A stretch of 38,410 nucleotides of DNA. It comes from Clostridia bacterium. Its GTDB lineage: Bacteria; Bacillota; Clostridia; TANB77; SIG350. The notes beneath the pieces are model-generated. The model worked only from the letters and a program-made list of their open reading frames with translations. It made no database searches and was not told the origin of the DNA. The DNA is taken from contig JAQVRJ010000004.1 of assembly GCA_028701115.1 (NCBI GenBank), positions 1 through 38,410 of the forward strand. The letters run 5' to 3'. Positions 26,176-37,120 of the stretch are shown piece after piece. A program made the position numbers and the translations under genes. Numbering within the stretch: the first letter of the stretch is position 1; each line of letters starts with the position of its first letter.

Positions 26176-28149
26176 ATGGAAGATATTCAAAAACAAATTC
26201 AAGAATTAGTAGATAAATTAAATTATTATTCACACGTATATTATAACGAAGATAATAATGTCATAAGTGATTATGAATATGATATGTTAATGCAAGATTT
26301 GAAAAATTTAGAAAGAAAATATCCACAATATATATTACCAGATTCTCCAACGCAAAGAGTTGGTTCCATGATAATGAATACTTTTAATCCTGTGAAGCAT
26401 AAAATTAAATTATTAAGTTTACAAGATGTATTTAAATTAGATGATGTAAGAGCATATATAGAGAACATAAATAAAGATTATACAACAGAATATGTTGTTG
26501 AAACTAAAATAGACGGATTATCTGTAGCATTAGAATATGAAAAAGGTGTTTTTGTTAGAGGTGCGACAAGAGGTGATGGCATTACAGGGGAAGATGTAAC
26601 TGCTAATTTAAAAACAATAAAAACAATACCTTTAAAATTACCTGAAAAGATAGATATAACTGTTAGAGGAGAAGTTTTCCTTTCTAAAGAGAATTTTAAA
26701 AAGTTAAATGATGAAAAAGAAATATATGGAGAACCAATATTTGCTAATCCTAGAAATGCAGCATCTGGTTCATTAAGACAACAGAGTAGCAAAACTACTG
26801 CTAAAAGAAATTTAGATATATATGTTTTTAATATACAAGAATGTACTGAGAAAAATTTTAGTAGTCATTATGAAGGATTATTGTATTTAAAAAAATTAGG
26901 ATTTAATGTTAATCCATGTGTATATAAATGTAAGACAGTAGATGAAATTATTTCTAAAATAAATTATATAGGAGAACAAAGAGGAGACTTATCTTTTGAA
27001 ATGGATGGTGCTGTTGTTAAGGTAGATAGCATAAAAATTCGTGAAGAGTTAGGAGAAACAAGTAAAGTTCCTAAATGGGCTGTTGCATATAAATATCCAC
27101 CTGAAGCAAAAGAAACAAAAATAAAAGAGATAATAACTCAAGTAGGAAGAACAGGTGTTATAACTCCAATGGCTTTGTTTGAGACAATTCGTTTAGCTGG
27201 TTCAAATGTATCAAAGGCTACATTGCATAATTTCGATTATATAAAAGAAAAAGATATTCGTATAGGAGATTATGTAAAAGTACAAAAAGCAGGAGATATA
27301 ATTCCAGAGGTAGTCGAAAGTAATAAAAAAAGAAGAGATGGTACTGAAATAGAAGTTGAAGTTCCTACTGTATGTCCAGTATGTGGTTCATCAGTATTAA
27401 ATGATGAAGAAGAAGTTGCAATAAGATGTATTGGTATAGAATGTCCAGCACAGCAATTAAGAAGTATAATTCATTTTGCATCAAAAGAAGCAATGAATAT
27501 AGATGGATTAGGACCTGCATTGCTTGAATTGTTAATTAAGGAAAAGCTAATAAGCAATATAGCCGATATTTATTATATAGGGTTTAATGATATAGTAGAT
27601 TTGGATAGAATGGGTGTTAGATCAGCAAATAATTTATTAAAAGCTATAATAAAAAGTAAAGAAAATAGTTTAGATAGATTAATTAATGGATTTGGAATTA
27701 GACATGTTGGAAAGAATACTGCAAAAGTATTAGCAAAAAATTTTAGTAATATGGATGAGTTACAAAATGCAACAGTATTTCAACTTGCCATGATAAATGA
27801 AGTTGGAGAAGTAATAGCACAGAGTATAGTAGATTTCTTTTCTAATCCTCAAACATTAGATTTAATTGCAAGGTTAAAGAGCGCAGGTGTAAATATGAAT
27901 TCCTCTAAAACTGAAGTTGTAGATAATAGATTTGAAGGTAAAACTTTTGTTATTACTGGTACATTATCTAAACCGAGAAATGAATTTTCAGATATAATAG
28001 AATCTCATTTGGGTAAAGTTTCGGGGAGTGTATCTAAAAATACATCATATTTATTAGCGGGAGAAGAAGCTGGAACTAAATTGGATAAGGCAAATGAATT
28101 AGGAGTAAAAGTATTAAATGAAGAAGCTTTTAATGATTTAATAAAATGA
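26176..28149 (+). CDS. ligA: NAD-dependent DNA ligase LigA
   Basis: VVETKIDGLSVALEYEKGVFVRGATRGDG, zinc finger CPVCG...CIGIEC, C-terminal BRCT (GKTFVITGTLSKPRNE). Confidence 0.97.
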   Translation: MEDIQKQIQELVDKLNYYSHVYYNEDNNVISDYEYDMLMQDLKNLERKYPQYILPDSPTQRVGSMIMNTFNPVKHKIKLLSLQDVFKLDDVRAYIENINKDYTTEYVVETKIDGLSVALEYEKGVFVRGATRGDGITGEDVTANLKTIKTIPLKLPEKIDITVRGEVFLSKENFKKLNDEKEIYGEPIFANPRNAASGSLRQQSSKTTAKRNLDIYVFNIQECTEKNFSSHYEGLLYLKKLGFNVNPCVYKCKTVDEIISKINYIGEQRGDLSFEMDGAVVKVDSIKIREELGETSKVPKWAVAYKYPPEAKETKIKEIITQVGRTGVITPMALFETIRLAGSNVSKATLHNFDYIKEKDIRIGDYVKVQKAGDIIPEVVESNKKRRDGTEIEVEVPTVCPVCGSSVLNDEEEVAIRCIGIECPAQQLRSIIHFASKEAMNIDGLGPALLELLIKEKLISNIADIYYIGFNDIVDLDRMGVRSANNLLKAIIKSKENSLDRLINGFGIRHVGKNTAKVLAKNFSNMDELQNATVFQLAMINEVGEVIAQSIVDFFSNPQTLDLIARLKSAGVNMNSSKTEVVDNRFEGKTFVITGTLSKPRNEFSDIIESHLGKVSGSVSKNTSYLLAGEEAGTKLDKANELGVKVLNEEAFNDLIK

Positions 28150-28158
28150 GGAGAATTT

Positions 28159-28383
28159 ATGTGGACGTTTGAAAAGTTTATTAAAGATCTTTATGATGGA
28201 TATGTTTTAGAATTTGAATATATGAATTGTAAACATCATATAACATATCTTGATGAAGATAAGTATTCAATTATAAAATACACCCAAGATAATAAACATA
28301 AAAGAGAAGAAAGAAGAATTATAAATACTAATGTAGTTGAAGAAATATTTAAAGATATTCAAGAAATTACATATGTATATTAG
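28159..28383 (+). CDS. hypothetical protein, 74 aa
   Basis: SD GAGGAG 10 nt after ligA; compact ORF, no family recognised. Confidence 0.6.
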   Translation: MWTFEKFIKDLYDGYVLEFEYMNCKHHITYLDEDKYSIIKYTQDNKHKREERRIINTNVVEEIFKDIQEITYVY

Positions 28384-28406
28384 TGTATTATTTAGAAATA
28401 TAATTA

Positions 28407-28447
28407 ATAATAGACATAATATCTTTAAATGATTTTATGTCTATTAT
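28407..28447. terminator. terminator between convergent 74-aa ORF and nth
   Basis: ATAATAGACATAA / TTATGTCTATTAT, 13-bp stem with 15-nt loop, followed by ATTTTTATTCTTTT. Confidence 0.65.
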
Positions 28448-28459
28448 ATTTTTATTCTT

Positions 28460-29086
28460 TTAAATGTTTGTTCTAAAATAATTACAATATTTATTGCACG
28501 GACATTCTTGACATTTTGGGTTTTTAGGTGAACATATATTTCGCCCATGTGTTACTAGTATTAAGTTTAATTTTTGCCAATACTTTTTATCTATTACATT
28601 TAATAAATCTTGTTCTATTTTTATAGGATTATTATTTTGAGATATACCGATTCTTGTACAAATTCTTTTAGCATGAGTATCTATTGCTACACCTACAGCG
28701 GTATTAAATACATCAGATAATATACAATTAGCACTTTTTCTACCAATACCAGGAATAGTTAGCAATTCTTCCATTGTATTTGGTACAATTCCATTAAAAT
28801 TAGAGATAATAACTTGACTTGCTTTTTGTATATTTTTAGTTTTGTTTTTATAGAAACCACATGAATGTACCATTTCTTCTAGTTTATGAGTTTCTAGTTT
28901 AATGAAATCCTTTGGAGTATTGTATTTATCAAAGATAGTCGCTGTTACATTATTAACACGTTTATCTGTACATTGTGCAGCAAGTATCAAACATATTAAT
29001 AATTCAAATGGCGAATTATAATTTAAAGATTTTTGTGGATTTTGGTAATATTTTATTAATTCAATTAAAGCTTTGTTATTTTTCAT
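28460..29086 (-). CDS. nth: endonuclease III
   Basis: ELLICLILAAQCTDKRVN, LTIPGIGRKSANCILSDVF, FeS motif C-x6-C-x2-C-x5-C. Confidence 0.96.
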   Translation of the reverse strand: MKNNKALIELIKYYQNPQKSLNYNSPFELLICLILAAQCTDKRVNNVTATIFDKYNTPKDFIKLETHKLEEMVHSCGFYKNKTKNIQKASQVIISNFNGIVPNTMEELLTIPGIGRKSANCILSDVFNTAVGVAIDTHAKRICTRIGISQNNNPIKIEQDLLNVIDKKYWQKLNLILVTHGRNICSPKNPKCQECPCNKYCNYFRTNI

Positions 29087-29170
29087 TTTTATTTTTCTCC
29101 TGAAATATGTTTATTTATATATAAAATTAGAAAATATATGGGTTCAGTTTGTCTTAAATAGTTTCTATAA

Positions 29171-29190
29171 AAAAAACACCATAAGGTGTT
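29171..29190 (-). terminator. terminator of rpmB
   Basis: AACACC-ATAA-GGTGTT with A-run on its left. Confidence 0.7.
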
Positions 29191-29194
29191 AGTT

Positions 29195-29380
29195 TTATTT
29201 TGTTTCTTTATTAGCAGTTCTTAAGCATTTTGCACAAACTTGCATTTTCTTTCTTTCCCCATTTATAATAGTAGTAACTGTTCTTAGATTTGGGCTCCAA
29301 GTTTTTGTTGATTTTCTATGAGAATGGCTCACTTGTTTAAAAAATACTTTTTCTTTCCCGCATACTGCACATTTAGCCAT
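29195..29380 (-). CDS. rpmB: 50S ribosomal protein L28
   Basis: MAKCAVCGKEKVFFKQVSHSHRKSTKTWSPNLRTV...CAKCLRT. Confidence 0.96.
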   Translation of the reverse strand: MAKCAVCGKEKVFFKQVSHSHRKSTKTWSPNLRTVTTIINGERKKMQVCAKCLRTANKETK

Positions 29381-29484
29381 AATAATACCTCCTCCTGATT
29401 TTATAGCGATTTACAAAGAATATTTTAGCATAATACAAGACTAAATGCAAGCAAATATGCAAAAAAAGATGAAAAAACCTTTTG

Positions 29485-31152
29485 TTAACTGTTTATAGGA
29501 GATACATAAATTGTATTAAAATTTGTATAAATAACCATTCCTGGTTTATTTGATGGATGCTTTTTAACATATTTTATATTACAAAAATCTATATTTACTT
29601 TATTATTATTTTTTGCTTTTGAATAAAATGCAGCAAGGCTTCCTGCGTATTCAATAATATTATCTGATATTATTGAATTATCAGGATTTTGTATGATTAC
29701 ATGGCTTCCGGGTATTTTTTGAGCATGAAGCCAAATATCATTTGAATTTGCTAACTTATGAGTTATATAATCGTTTTGTATATTATTTTTTCCAACAATT
29801 ATATTGAAATTTGCAAATGTATATTTTAATAGATTATCTGTAAAAGAAATGTTACTTTTCTTTTCTTTTTTTAGTGTTTTAATATATTTTCCTTTTTCAA
29901 GTTCTATTTGAATATTAGATAATTCTTCTAAATCATCAATACTGTCTATACTGTATAGAATAGATTCAAGATATGATATTTCGTTTTCATAGATTTCTTT
30001 ATTTTTTATTTCTATATCATATGCTGTTTTTAGTTTTGAATACTTTTTAAAGAATTTTTGTGCATTAATATTTAGGGTTAAGCTTTTATCTAAAGGAATT
30101 GTAATATTGTTATTATTATCATAATAATTTTGAACAGTTATTTCACTTTCTTTGTTTTTATAATTGTATATATTTGCTGTAATAAGTTCACCATACATTT
30201 TATATTTTTCAATATTTTCACATTCTTTTAATTTTTCTATGCTGATATTTAGTTTTTTAGTTAATTTTTTTATGTTATTTAAAACAATTTTAGATAAATT
30301 ACTTTTTTTATTTTTAATAATATTAGTATTTATGTTTTTCTCATATTCTTCATCAATGATTTCATTTAGTGAATTCATATTGTTCTGTTCATTGAAATTA
30401 AGATATTTTATATTTGTATTGTATGAAAACTCATTATTTTTAATATGTATAAAAGCCGTAAATAAAATTGTGTAAATGTCTTCAGCATTGATATTATTAA
30501 TTGATAAGTTGTAATCTGGTAATACAGTATTTAAAAACATTTTACTAAAACCGTTATATTTACTTATTAAATAGTTACCTAAAGATATATTAGTATCTTC
30601 ATAAGAAGTGATATCATTTATAAAAGTATCTTTAGAAGTGTTAATAAAACTATTTTTTGTTATAGGGTAGTGGTAATCTTGATTAGGCAATACAATTCTA
30701 ACGCTACTTGTAGATGGTGTAATATGTTTTAAGCTATCTATAATCTTTTTATTTTCATTTATTAGTATGCAATTACTGTGCTTACCCATAAGCTCTATAA
30801 CTAATGTTTTGGATTCTTTATCATTTAATTCGTTTATATTTTCAAATGTTATAAGAATAATTCTATCTAGTAAGTATTGTTCAATTTTTGTAATTATTGA
30901 ATGTTCTAAATGCTTTCTTAAAATCATACAAAATGTTGGTGGAATTAAAGGTGAGCTTTTTTTATATTTAGATAAATGAATTCTATTCAGATCTGGAGAA
31001 CAATCAATTTTTAAAATATATTTTTTATCTTTATACAAATAAATATTTAATTCTAAATTATTTGGCATAGTAACTTTTTCAACCTTAGCATTAATAATTT
31101 TATTATTTAGTTCATTTGTTATGGCGTATACCATAATACCATCAAAAATCAT
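29485..31152 (-). CDS. rqcH: RqcH / NFACT-family ribosome quality-control protein
   Basis: MIFDGIMVYAITNELNNKIINAKVEKVTMPN..., NDIWLHAQKIPGSHVIIQ, KYVKKHPSNKPGMVIY. Confidence 0.93.
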   Translation of the reverse strand: MIFDGIMVYAITNELNNKIINAKVEKVTMPNNLELNIYLYKDKKYILKIDCSPDLNRIHLSKYKKSSPLIPPTFCMILRKHLEHSIITKIEQYLLDRIILITFENINELNDKESKTLVIELMGKHSNCILINENKKIIDSLKHITPSTSSVRIVLPNQDYHYPITKNSFINTSKDTFINDITSYEDTNISLGNYLISKYNGFSKMFLNTVLPDYNLSINNINAEDIYTILFTAFIHIKNNEFSYNTNIKYLNFNEQNNMNSLNEIIDEEYEKNINTNIIKNKKSNLSKIVLNNIKKLTKKLNISIEKLKECENIEKYKMYGELITANIYNYKNKESEITVQNYYDNNNNITIPLDKSLTLNINAQKFFKKYSKLKTAYDIEIKNKEIYENEISYLESILYSIDSIDDLEELSNIQIELEKGKYIKTLKKEKKSNISFTDNLLKYTFANFNIIVGKNNIQNDYITHKLANSNDIWLHAQKIPGSHVIIQNPDNSIISDNIIEYAGSLAAFYSKAKNNNKVNIDFCNIKYVKKHPSNKPGMVIYTNFNTIYVSPINS

Positions 31153-31163
31153 AATAACTCCTT

Positions 31164-32459
31164 TTATTCTAATAATTTCTCGGTACTTATTACATCTTTA
31201 TCAAAATCATCGCAGAATTTATCATTGCATATTATTCCAAGTAATAACCAGAACAATGGTGTAACCCCAATTGTAGATATATTAAAGAATGCTTGTACTA
31301 AATATGAAATTGCTGCTAAACAAAGGATAAAATAAGTTTTATTTTTAAACATTATTTTAAATCTTGGGACTAGTATAAGGGCCAATAATGATAGATATAA
31401 TGCTAATGCTGGTAATCCATTTGTGCATGCAATATGTAAATATTCATTATGTGCCTTATCTATATATGTACCAGTATTTTCAATAAACAGGTCAAAGTTC
31501 GCTCTATCTGTTTTCATTAAGCCAAGATGTAAATTATCAAATCCACATCCAAATATAGGATAAACTTTTATTACAGAAAGACAAGTTGACCATATAAATA
31601 ATCTATCAGAACCTGTATTTTTTGTTACACCTTCAGTTGATATATTTGTTATATCTTCCACAATCATATTAATTTTGCCATATAAAAATCCGCTTCCTGT
31701 ACTAAAGCTTGCTGCAAATAGTATTATTCCAGTAACTGCAATAATACCAATTCTTTTCCAATATACTGTCTTTTTTTCTTTAATTATAAATATTAATCCT
31801 AAAAGACAACACATACCAACAGCTAGCCAGGCACTTCTTGTTGAGCAAACAATAAGTGCAAATGCAGAAATGCTAGCTACAATAAAATTGCTTTTTCCTC
31901 CTTTAAGCATAAAAATTGCAAATGCTATAACTGAAAACATACTTATAAAACTTCCAAAGAAGTTTGGATTTCCAAAAGTTCCATTAGCACCACAACTACC
32001 GTTATTAATTAGAGGTATAAAGTCTTTAAAATCTGGAAGAATAATAAAATATTGTAAAATTGCAATAGTTGATGTGATTAATGACATAATTTTTAATATT
32101 TTTATAAAAAATTTATCATATACTAAAAATTCTTTTGCAGATAAAAATATTAATATGTAAGATATAAAGGACATTAACCCATCATATCTTAATTCGGATC
32201 CAGTTAATGCTAAATTAGGCATAATTGCAAATACTGTACTTAGTATAGTAAGAAAAAGATACAGTATTGCTGTATAATTAATAAGATCTGTTTTTAGTGC
32301 TTTATAGTTTTTAATAAGTCCTATTAATAACATAATTGCACATGCTATTAACATATAAAATTTGGGTAAATTATAATGTCCTAAAAATTGTGGAAGAAAT
32401 AATAATGGTACAAAAAATGACATAATTGCTAATATAATATTAAAATAATTTCTTTTCAT
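31164..32459 (-). CDS. O-antigen ligase-like membrane protein
   Basis: Multi-TM; CSTRSAWLAVG; GCGFDNLH; HNEYLHIACTNGLPAL. Confidence 0.88.
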   Translation of the reverse strand: MKRNYFNIILAIMSFFVPLLFLPQFLGHYNLPKFYMLIACAIMLLIGLIKNYKALKTDLINYTAILYLFLTILSTVFAIMPNLALTGSELRYDGLMSFISYILIFLSAKEFLVYDKFFIKILKIMSLITSTIAILQYFIILPDFKDFIPLINNGSCGANGTFGNPNFFGSFISMFSVIAFAIFMLKGGKSNFIVASISAFALIVCSTRSAWLAVGMCCLLGLIFIIKEKKTVYWKRIGIIAVTGIILFAASFSTGSGFLYGKINMIVEDITNISTEGVTKNTGSDRLFIWSTCLSVIKVYPIFGCGFDNLHLGLMKTDRANFDLFIENTGTYIDKAHNEYLHIACTNGLPALALYLSLLALILVPRFKIMFKNKTYFILCLAAISYLVQAFFNISTIGVTPLFWLLLGIICNDKFCDDFDKDVISTEKLLE

Positions 32460-32672
32460 GATATCTCCTAGTTTTCTATATTATTTTGATTTCTTCTTAT
32501 TATATCATATATTTTAAATAAAGCAAATAAATATGTAAACCCTCTTCCCGTAAGCAAAAAAAGAAATAGTACTTGTCTTTTAAAATCATATATGATATTA
32601 TATAAAAATAATAAATATATGTATATACTTAATATATATGTATATAATAAAGAGTTAATGGGTGGGATAATA

Positions 32673-33311
32673 ATGTACAAAAAGTTTTTCAAGAGAATGA
32701 TAGATATATTAGCAACTTTGATTTTAATAATAGCATTATCGCCAGTATTACTAATTGTTTCAATTTCTGTAGCAATAAATTTAGGGTTCCCAGTTCTTTT
32801 TAAACAACAAAGACCAGGAAAAGGCGGCAAAATTTTTAATATATATAAATTCAGAACAATGACAAATGAAAAGGATATGAATGGATATTATTTAGCAGAT
32901 GATGTTCGTTTAACTAAGTTTGGTAAATTTCTAAGAAGGACAAGTTTTGATGAATTGCCACAATTAGTTAATATATTGAAAGGTGATATGAGCATTGTAG
33001 GCCCAAGGCCTTTAATTACAGATTTTGTAACATATTATACTGTTGAAGAAAAGCATAGATTAGATGTAAGGCCGGGATTAACAGGATTAGCTCAAATTAA
33101 TGGTAGAAGTGAATTACCCTATGAAGATAGATTTAGATATGATTTACAATATATACAAAACATAACATTTATTAATGATTTGAAAATATTCTTTAAAACT
33201 ATAAAAAAGGTTATAAAGAAAGCTGATACTCAAGATAGAGGGATGGATGATGTAAAGTCTTTTTTTGAGTCGAGAAAGCAAGTAAAAGAATATTATAGTA
33301 ATAAATATTGA
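32673..33311 (+). CDS. undecaprenyl-phosphate sugar phosphotransferase
   Basis: KRMIDILATL...FKQQRPGKGGKIFNIYKFRTM...RRTSFDELPQLVNILKGDMSIVGPRPL...VRPGLTGLAQINGR; start 32673. Confidence 0.95.
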   Translation: MYKKFFKRMIDILATLILIIALSPVLLIVSISVAINLGFPVLFKQQRPGKGGKIFNIYKFRTMTNEKDMNGYYLADDVRLTKFGKFLRRTSFDELPQLVNILKGDMSIVGPRPLITDFVTYYTVEEKHRLDVRPGLTGLAQINGRSELPYEDRFRYDLQYIQNITFINDLKIFFKTIKKVIKKADTQDRGMDDVKSFFESRKQVKEYYSNKY

Positions 33312-33323
33312 AAGAGGTGGAAT

Positions 33324-34439
33324 ATGAAAAAAGTTTTATTTATTGCAACTGTTATAAGCCATATAAAATTTTTCCATATTCCATATTTGCGTTATTTTAA
33401 AGAAAAAGGTTATGAAGTCCATGTTGCTTGTTTGGGTAATGAACCTATAGAATATTGTGATAAGCATTTTAATATACATTTTGAAAGGTTTCCGTTTAAG
33501 AAGAAAAACATTACTGCATATAAAGAATTAAAAAAAATTATGAAAGAAAACACATATGATATTATTCATTGCCATACACCAGTAGGAGGAGTACTTGGAA
33601 GATTAGCTGCTAAGGAAACAAGGAAAACGAATAATACAAAAGTATTGTATACTGCACATGGATTCCAATTTTGTAAAGGGGGTCCATTGATTGATTGGCT
33701 ATTATATTATCCTGTTGAAAAATTTATGTGTAAATATACAGATTGTTTAATAACAATGAATAATGATGATTATAATTTAGTAAAAGATAAATTTAAAGCA
33801 AAAAAGGTAATTTATGTGCATGGGATTGGGTTGGATAATTATAGTCTAGATATACCTGTGACAGAAGAAGAAAAAGAAAAATATAGAAAAGATATAGGAA
33901 TTGATAAAGATAGTATTGTATTATCTTTTATTGGTGAATATAGACAATTAAAAAGACAATCATTCTTAATTGATGTTGTAAAACAATTAGTTAATGATAA
34001 TATAAAGGTTTGCTTATTGTTAATTGGTGCTGGCGATTATAAAGACATTTATAAAAAACAAATTGAAGATAATAAATTATCTAAATATGTTAAATTGTTG
34101 GGATTTAGAACAGATAAAGTTCCTTTGTTATCCATAACAGATATATATGTATCTGCTAGTGCACGAGAGGGATTACCTGTTAATATTATGGAAGCTATGT
34201 ATGTTGGGGTACCTATAGTTTCTGTACATGCCAGAGGTACTGATGATTTAATACTAAATAATGAGAATGGATTATTGGTTGATTTTGATATTGATTCTTT
34301 TGTTAATGGGGTAAAGAAATTAATTAAAGATAAAGATAAACGCAATATTTTTGTGCAGAAATCAAAAGAAGTATTGAAACCATTTTTTATAGATAATGTA
34401 AGAAAAGAAATGAATAACATATATCAAGATAAAATATGA
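33324..34439 (+). CDS. glycosyltransferase (GT4-like)
   Basis: YDIIHCHTPVGGVLGRLAA; SASAREGLPVNIMEAMYVGVPIVS. Confidence 0.93.
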   Translation: MKKVLFIATVISHIKFFHIPYLRYFKEKGYEVHVACLGNEPIEYCDKHFNIHFERFPFKKKNITAYKELKKIMKENTYDIIHCHTPVGGVLGRLAAKETRKTNNTKVLYTAHGFQFCKGGPLIDWLLYYPVEKFMCKYTDCLITMNNDDYNLVKDKFKAKKVIYVHGIGLDNYSLDIPVTEEEKEKYRKDIGIDKDSIVLSFIGEYRQLKRQSFLIDVVKQLVNDNIKVCLLLIGAGDYKDIYKKQIEDNKLSKYVKLLGFRTDKVPLLSITDIYVSASAREGLPVNIMEAMYVGVPIVSVHARGTDDLILNNENGLLVDFDIDSFVNGVKKLIKDKDKRNIFVQKSKEVLKPFFIDNVRKEMNNIYQDKI

Positions 34440-34488
34440 AAGGAGAACATGAATATTTAAATTATTAAATATATCATAAAAAATATAT

Positions 34489-35604
34489 ATGAAAATAGGA
34501 ATTATAACATTATATGGTGAAGATAATTATGGTAATAAACTTCAAAATTATGCTTTGAAAAAAATATTAGAAAAATTTTCTCAAGATGTGGAAACTATAA
34601 AACTTGATTTAATCGAAAATAAGACAATAAAGTATTATTGTAATAAATTTACTATAAAATTATTTTTTAGATATATTTTTTTAAAAGTAATTGGTTTGAA
34701 TAGAAAAATTAAGAATATTAATCGAAAAAAAACTATGAAAGAATTTAGTAATCAAAATCTAAACGTAAAGGGATATAGGTTGACTAAAGAAGAATTCAAT
34801 AGTCTAAATGTTATATATGATAAATTAGTTATTGGGAGTGATCAAGTTTGGAATCATAATTTTGTAAGAAAAATGTTGGATTGGTATTTTGTAATATTTT
34901 CGCCAAAAGATAAGAATATCGCATATTCTGCTAGTTTTGGAATTGATGAAATAGAAGATGAATTGAAAGATCAATATATTAAAGGGTTAAACAATATGTC
35001 ATATATATCTGTAAGAGAAGAACAAGGGGCAAAAATTGTTAAAGATTTAATTAAAAAAGATGTTCCTGTTTTAGTGGATCCTACAATGCTACTTTCTATT
35101 GAAGAATGGAATAAAATTATTAAGTCTCCTAAACATTTGCCAAAAAATAAATATATACTTACATATTTTCTTGGTAATTACTCGTCTGAACGTAAAGAAA
35201 ATATATATAATTTTGCAAAAAAAAATAATATAGATGTTATTAATTTAGCTAGATTAGAATATAAAAAGTATTATGCAAAAAGTCCAGGAGAATTCATATG
35301 GTATATTAAAAATGCTAGCATTATTATAACAGATTCATTTCATGGGACTGTGTTTTCATTATTATATAAAGTACCTTTTTATACAATGAATAGAGAGGAT
35401 AAAACACAAAGTATGTCTTCTCGAATTGATACCTTGTTAAAAATGTTCAATTTTGAAGAAAGATTAATAAATGATAATAAATTTGATATGAATTTTAATT
35501 GTAATTTTAATAATGTTAACGTTGTATTAAATTCTGAAAAGAAACGTTCATTTGATTATTTAAGTAAAGCTTTTGAGTTAAAGGAGAATTATATTGAAAA
35601 TTAA
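34489..35604 (+). CDS. polysaccharide pyruvyl transferase family protein
   Basis: MKIGIITLYGEDNYGNKLQNYALKKIL, VIGSDQVWN, IITDSFHGTVFSLL. Confidence 0.92.
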   Translation: MKIGIITLYGEDNYGNKLQNYALKKILEKFSQDVETIKLDLIENKTIKYYCNKFTIKLFFRYIFLKVIGLNRKIKNINRKKTMKEFSNQNLNVKGYRLTKEEFNSLNVIYDKLVIGSDQVWNHNFVRKMLDWYFVIFSPKDKNIAYSASFGIDEIEDELKDQYIKGLNNMSYISVREEQGAKIVKDLIKKDVPVLVDPTMLLSIEEWNKIIKSPKHLPKNKYILTYFLGNYSSERKENIYNFAKKNNIDVINLARLEYKKYYAKSPGEFIWYIKNASIIITDSFHGTVFSLLYKVPFYTMNREDKTQSMSSRIDTLLKMFNFEERLINDNKFDMNFNCNFNNVNVVLNSEKKRSFDYLSKAFELKENYIEN

Positions 35605-37120
35605 TGAAATAAAATGGGGAGCAATATTATCATATGTAGTAATTGGCTTAAATATGATCGTTGGAATCACATATTTACCTTTTGTTACAGGTATGCTTGG
35701 ACAATCAGAATATGGCTTGTATTCTTTGGTATCTTCTATTATTTCATATTTGACAGTATTGGATTTGGGATTTAGTAGTGCTATAATTATTTATACTGCA
35801 AAATATATAGCTCAAAAAGATAAGGAAAAGCAGAAAACTTTACATGGAATGTTTTTTATTATATATACAGTTATTGGTGCAATAGCAGGAGTCATAGGTA
35901 TAATATTATTATTAAATATTGATAATATTTTTGGTAGTTCATTAACTATTGCTGAGTTAGAAAAAGCAAAGATGTTAATGTCTATATTAACTTTTAATTT
36001 AATAATTACTTTCCCGTTAAGCATTTTTAATTCAATAATAAGTGCATATGAGAAATTTGTGTTTATTAAGGTTATAAATATAGTTAGAATTATTTTAACA
36101 CCGTTAATAATGATACCATTATTATTTTTAGGGTATAAGTCGATAGCCTTAGTAATTGTGTTAACAATAGTAAATATTATTTGTTTACTTTTTAATATGT
36201 TATATTGCTATAAAAAGTTAGATGTTAAATTTATTTTTAAAAAGTTTGATAAACCATTATTTAAAGAAATATTTATTTTTTCATTTTTCATTTTTTTAAA
36301 TTTGATTATAGACAGAATAAATTGGAGCATGGATCAATTTATTATTGGTATTTCTTTAGGAACGGTTTCAGTTGCTATATATGCTGTTGCTTCGCAATTT
36401 AATCAATTTTACTTGATGTTTTCTACTGCAATATCCGGAGTTCTTTTGCCTAAAATATCTAAAATGGAAGAGAATAAAGCGACGGATAAAGAATATACAG
36501 ATATATTTATTCAAACAGGAAGAATACAATATATAATTATGGCATTAATAATGACAGGATTTATATTATTTGGTTCACCATTTATTATAAAATTATTTGG
36601 TTTTGAATATCATGAATCTTTTACATTAGCATGTATCCTTATGTTATCTGTTACTATTCCTTTAATTCAAAACGTAGGAATAAGTATTTTACAAGTTAAA
36701 AATTTACATAAGTTTAGATCTTTAGTTTTTTTAGGAATAGCTGTATTAAACATTATACTTTCGGTAGTATTGGTTAATATATATGGTGTAATAGGAGCAG
36801 CAATAGGAACAGCTACAGCTTTGATATTAGGACAAGGTATAATTTTAAATATATATTATTATAAAAAAATTAATATTAATATACCAGAATTTTGGAGACA
36901 AATATTAGAAATGACAATACCGGTATTAATGTCCTTATTAATTGGAATTATAATCGTGAATTTAATACCTTTAAATAAGTGGTCTTTTATACCTCAAATA
37001 ATATTATACATAATAGTATACGTATTACTTATGTGGAATTTGGGAATGAATGAATATGAAAGAAACGGTTGTAAGAATCTTTTAGCTAGGAGGAAATTAA
37101 GTGATAAATGTAATAAATAA
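35594..37120 (+). CDS. Wzx-like polysaccharide flippase
   Basis: Multi-TM MATE/PST-like pattern; TTG start overlapping the previous stop. Confidence 0.92.
   Translation: MKINEIKWGAILSYVVIGLNMIVGITYLPFVTGMLGQSEYGLYSLVSSIISYLTVLDLGFSSAIIIYTAKYIAQKDKEKQKTLHGMFFIIYTVIGAIAGVIGIILLLNIDNIFGSSLTIAELEKAKMLMSILTFNLIITFPLSIFNSIISAYEKFVFIKVINIVRIILTPLIMIPLLFLGYKSIALVIVLTIVNIICLLFNMLYCYKKLDVKFIFKKFDKPLFKEIFIFSFFIFLNLIIDRINWSMDQFIIGISLGTVSVAIYAVASQFNQFYLMFSTAISGVLLPKISKMEENKATDKEYTDIFIQTGRIQYIIMALIMTGFILFGSPFIIKLFGFEYHESFTLACILMLSVTIPLIQNVGISILQVKNLHKFRSLVFLGIAVLNIILSVVLVNIYGVIGAAIGTATALILGQGIILNIYYYKKININIPEFWRQILEMTIPVLMSLLIGIIIVNLIPLNKWSFIPQIILYIIVYVLLMWNLGMNEYERNGCKNLLARRKLSDKCNK

Noticed and set aside
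31675-32160. 161-aa + strand ORF
   Set aside because: Antisense to the O-antigen ligase-like gene, which has strong family motifs.
32615-32646. Direct repeat ATATATGTATATA, two copies 19 bp apart
   Set aside because: Low-complexity AT sequence; expected by chance at this composition.
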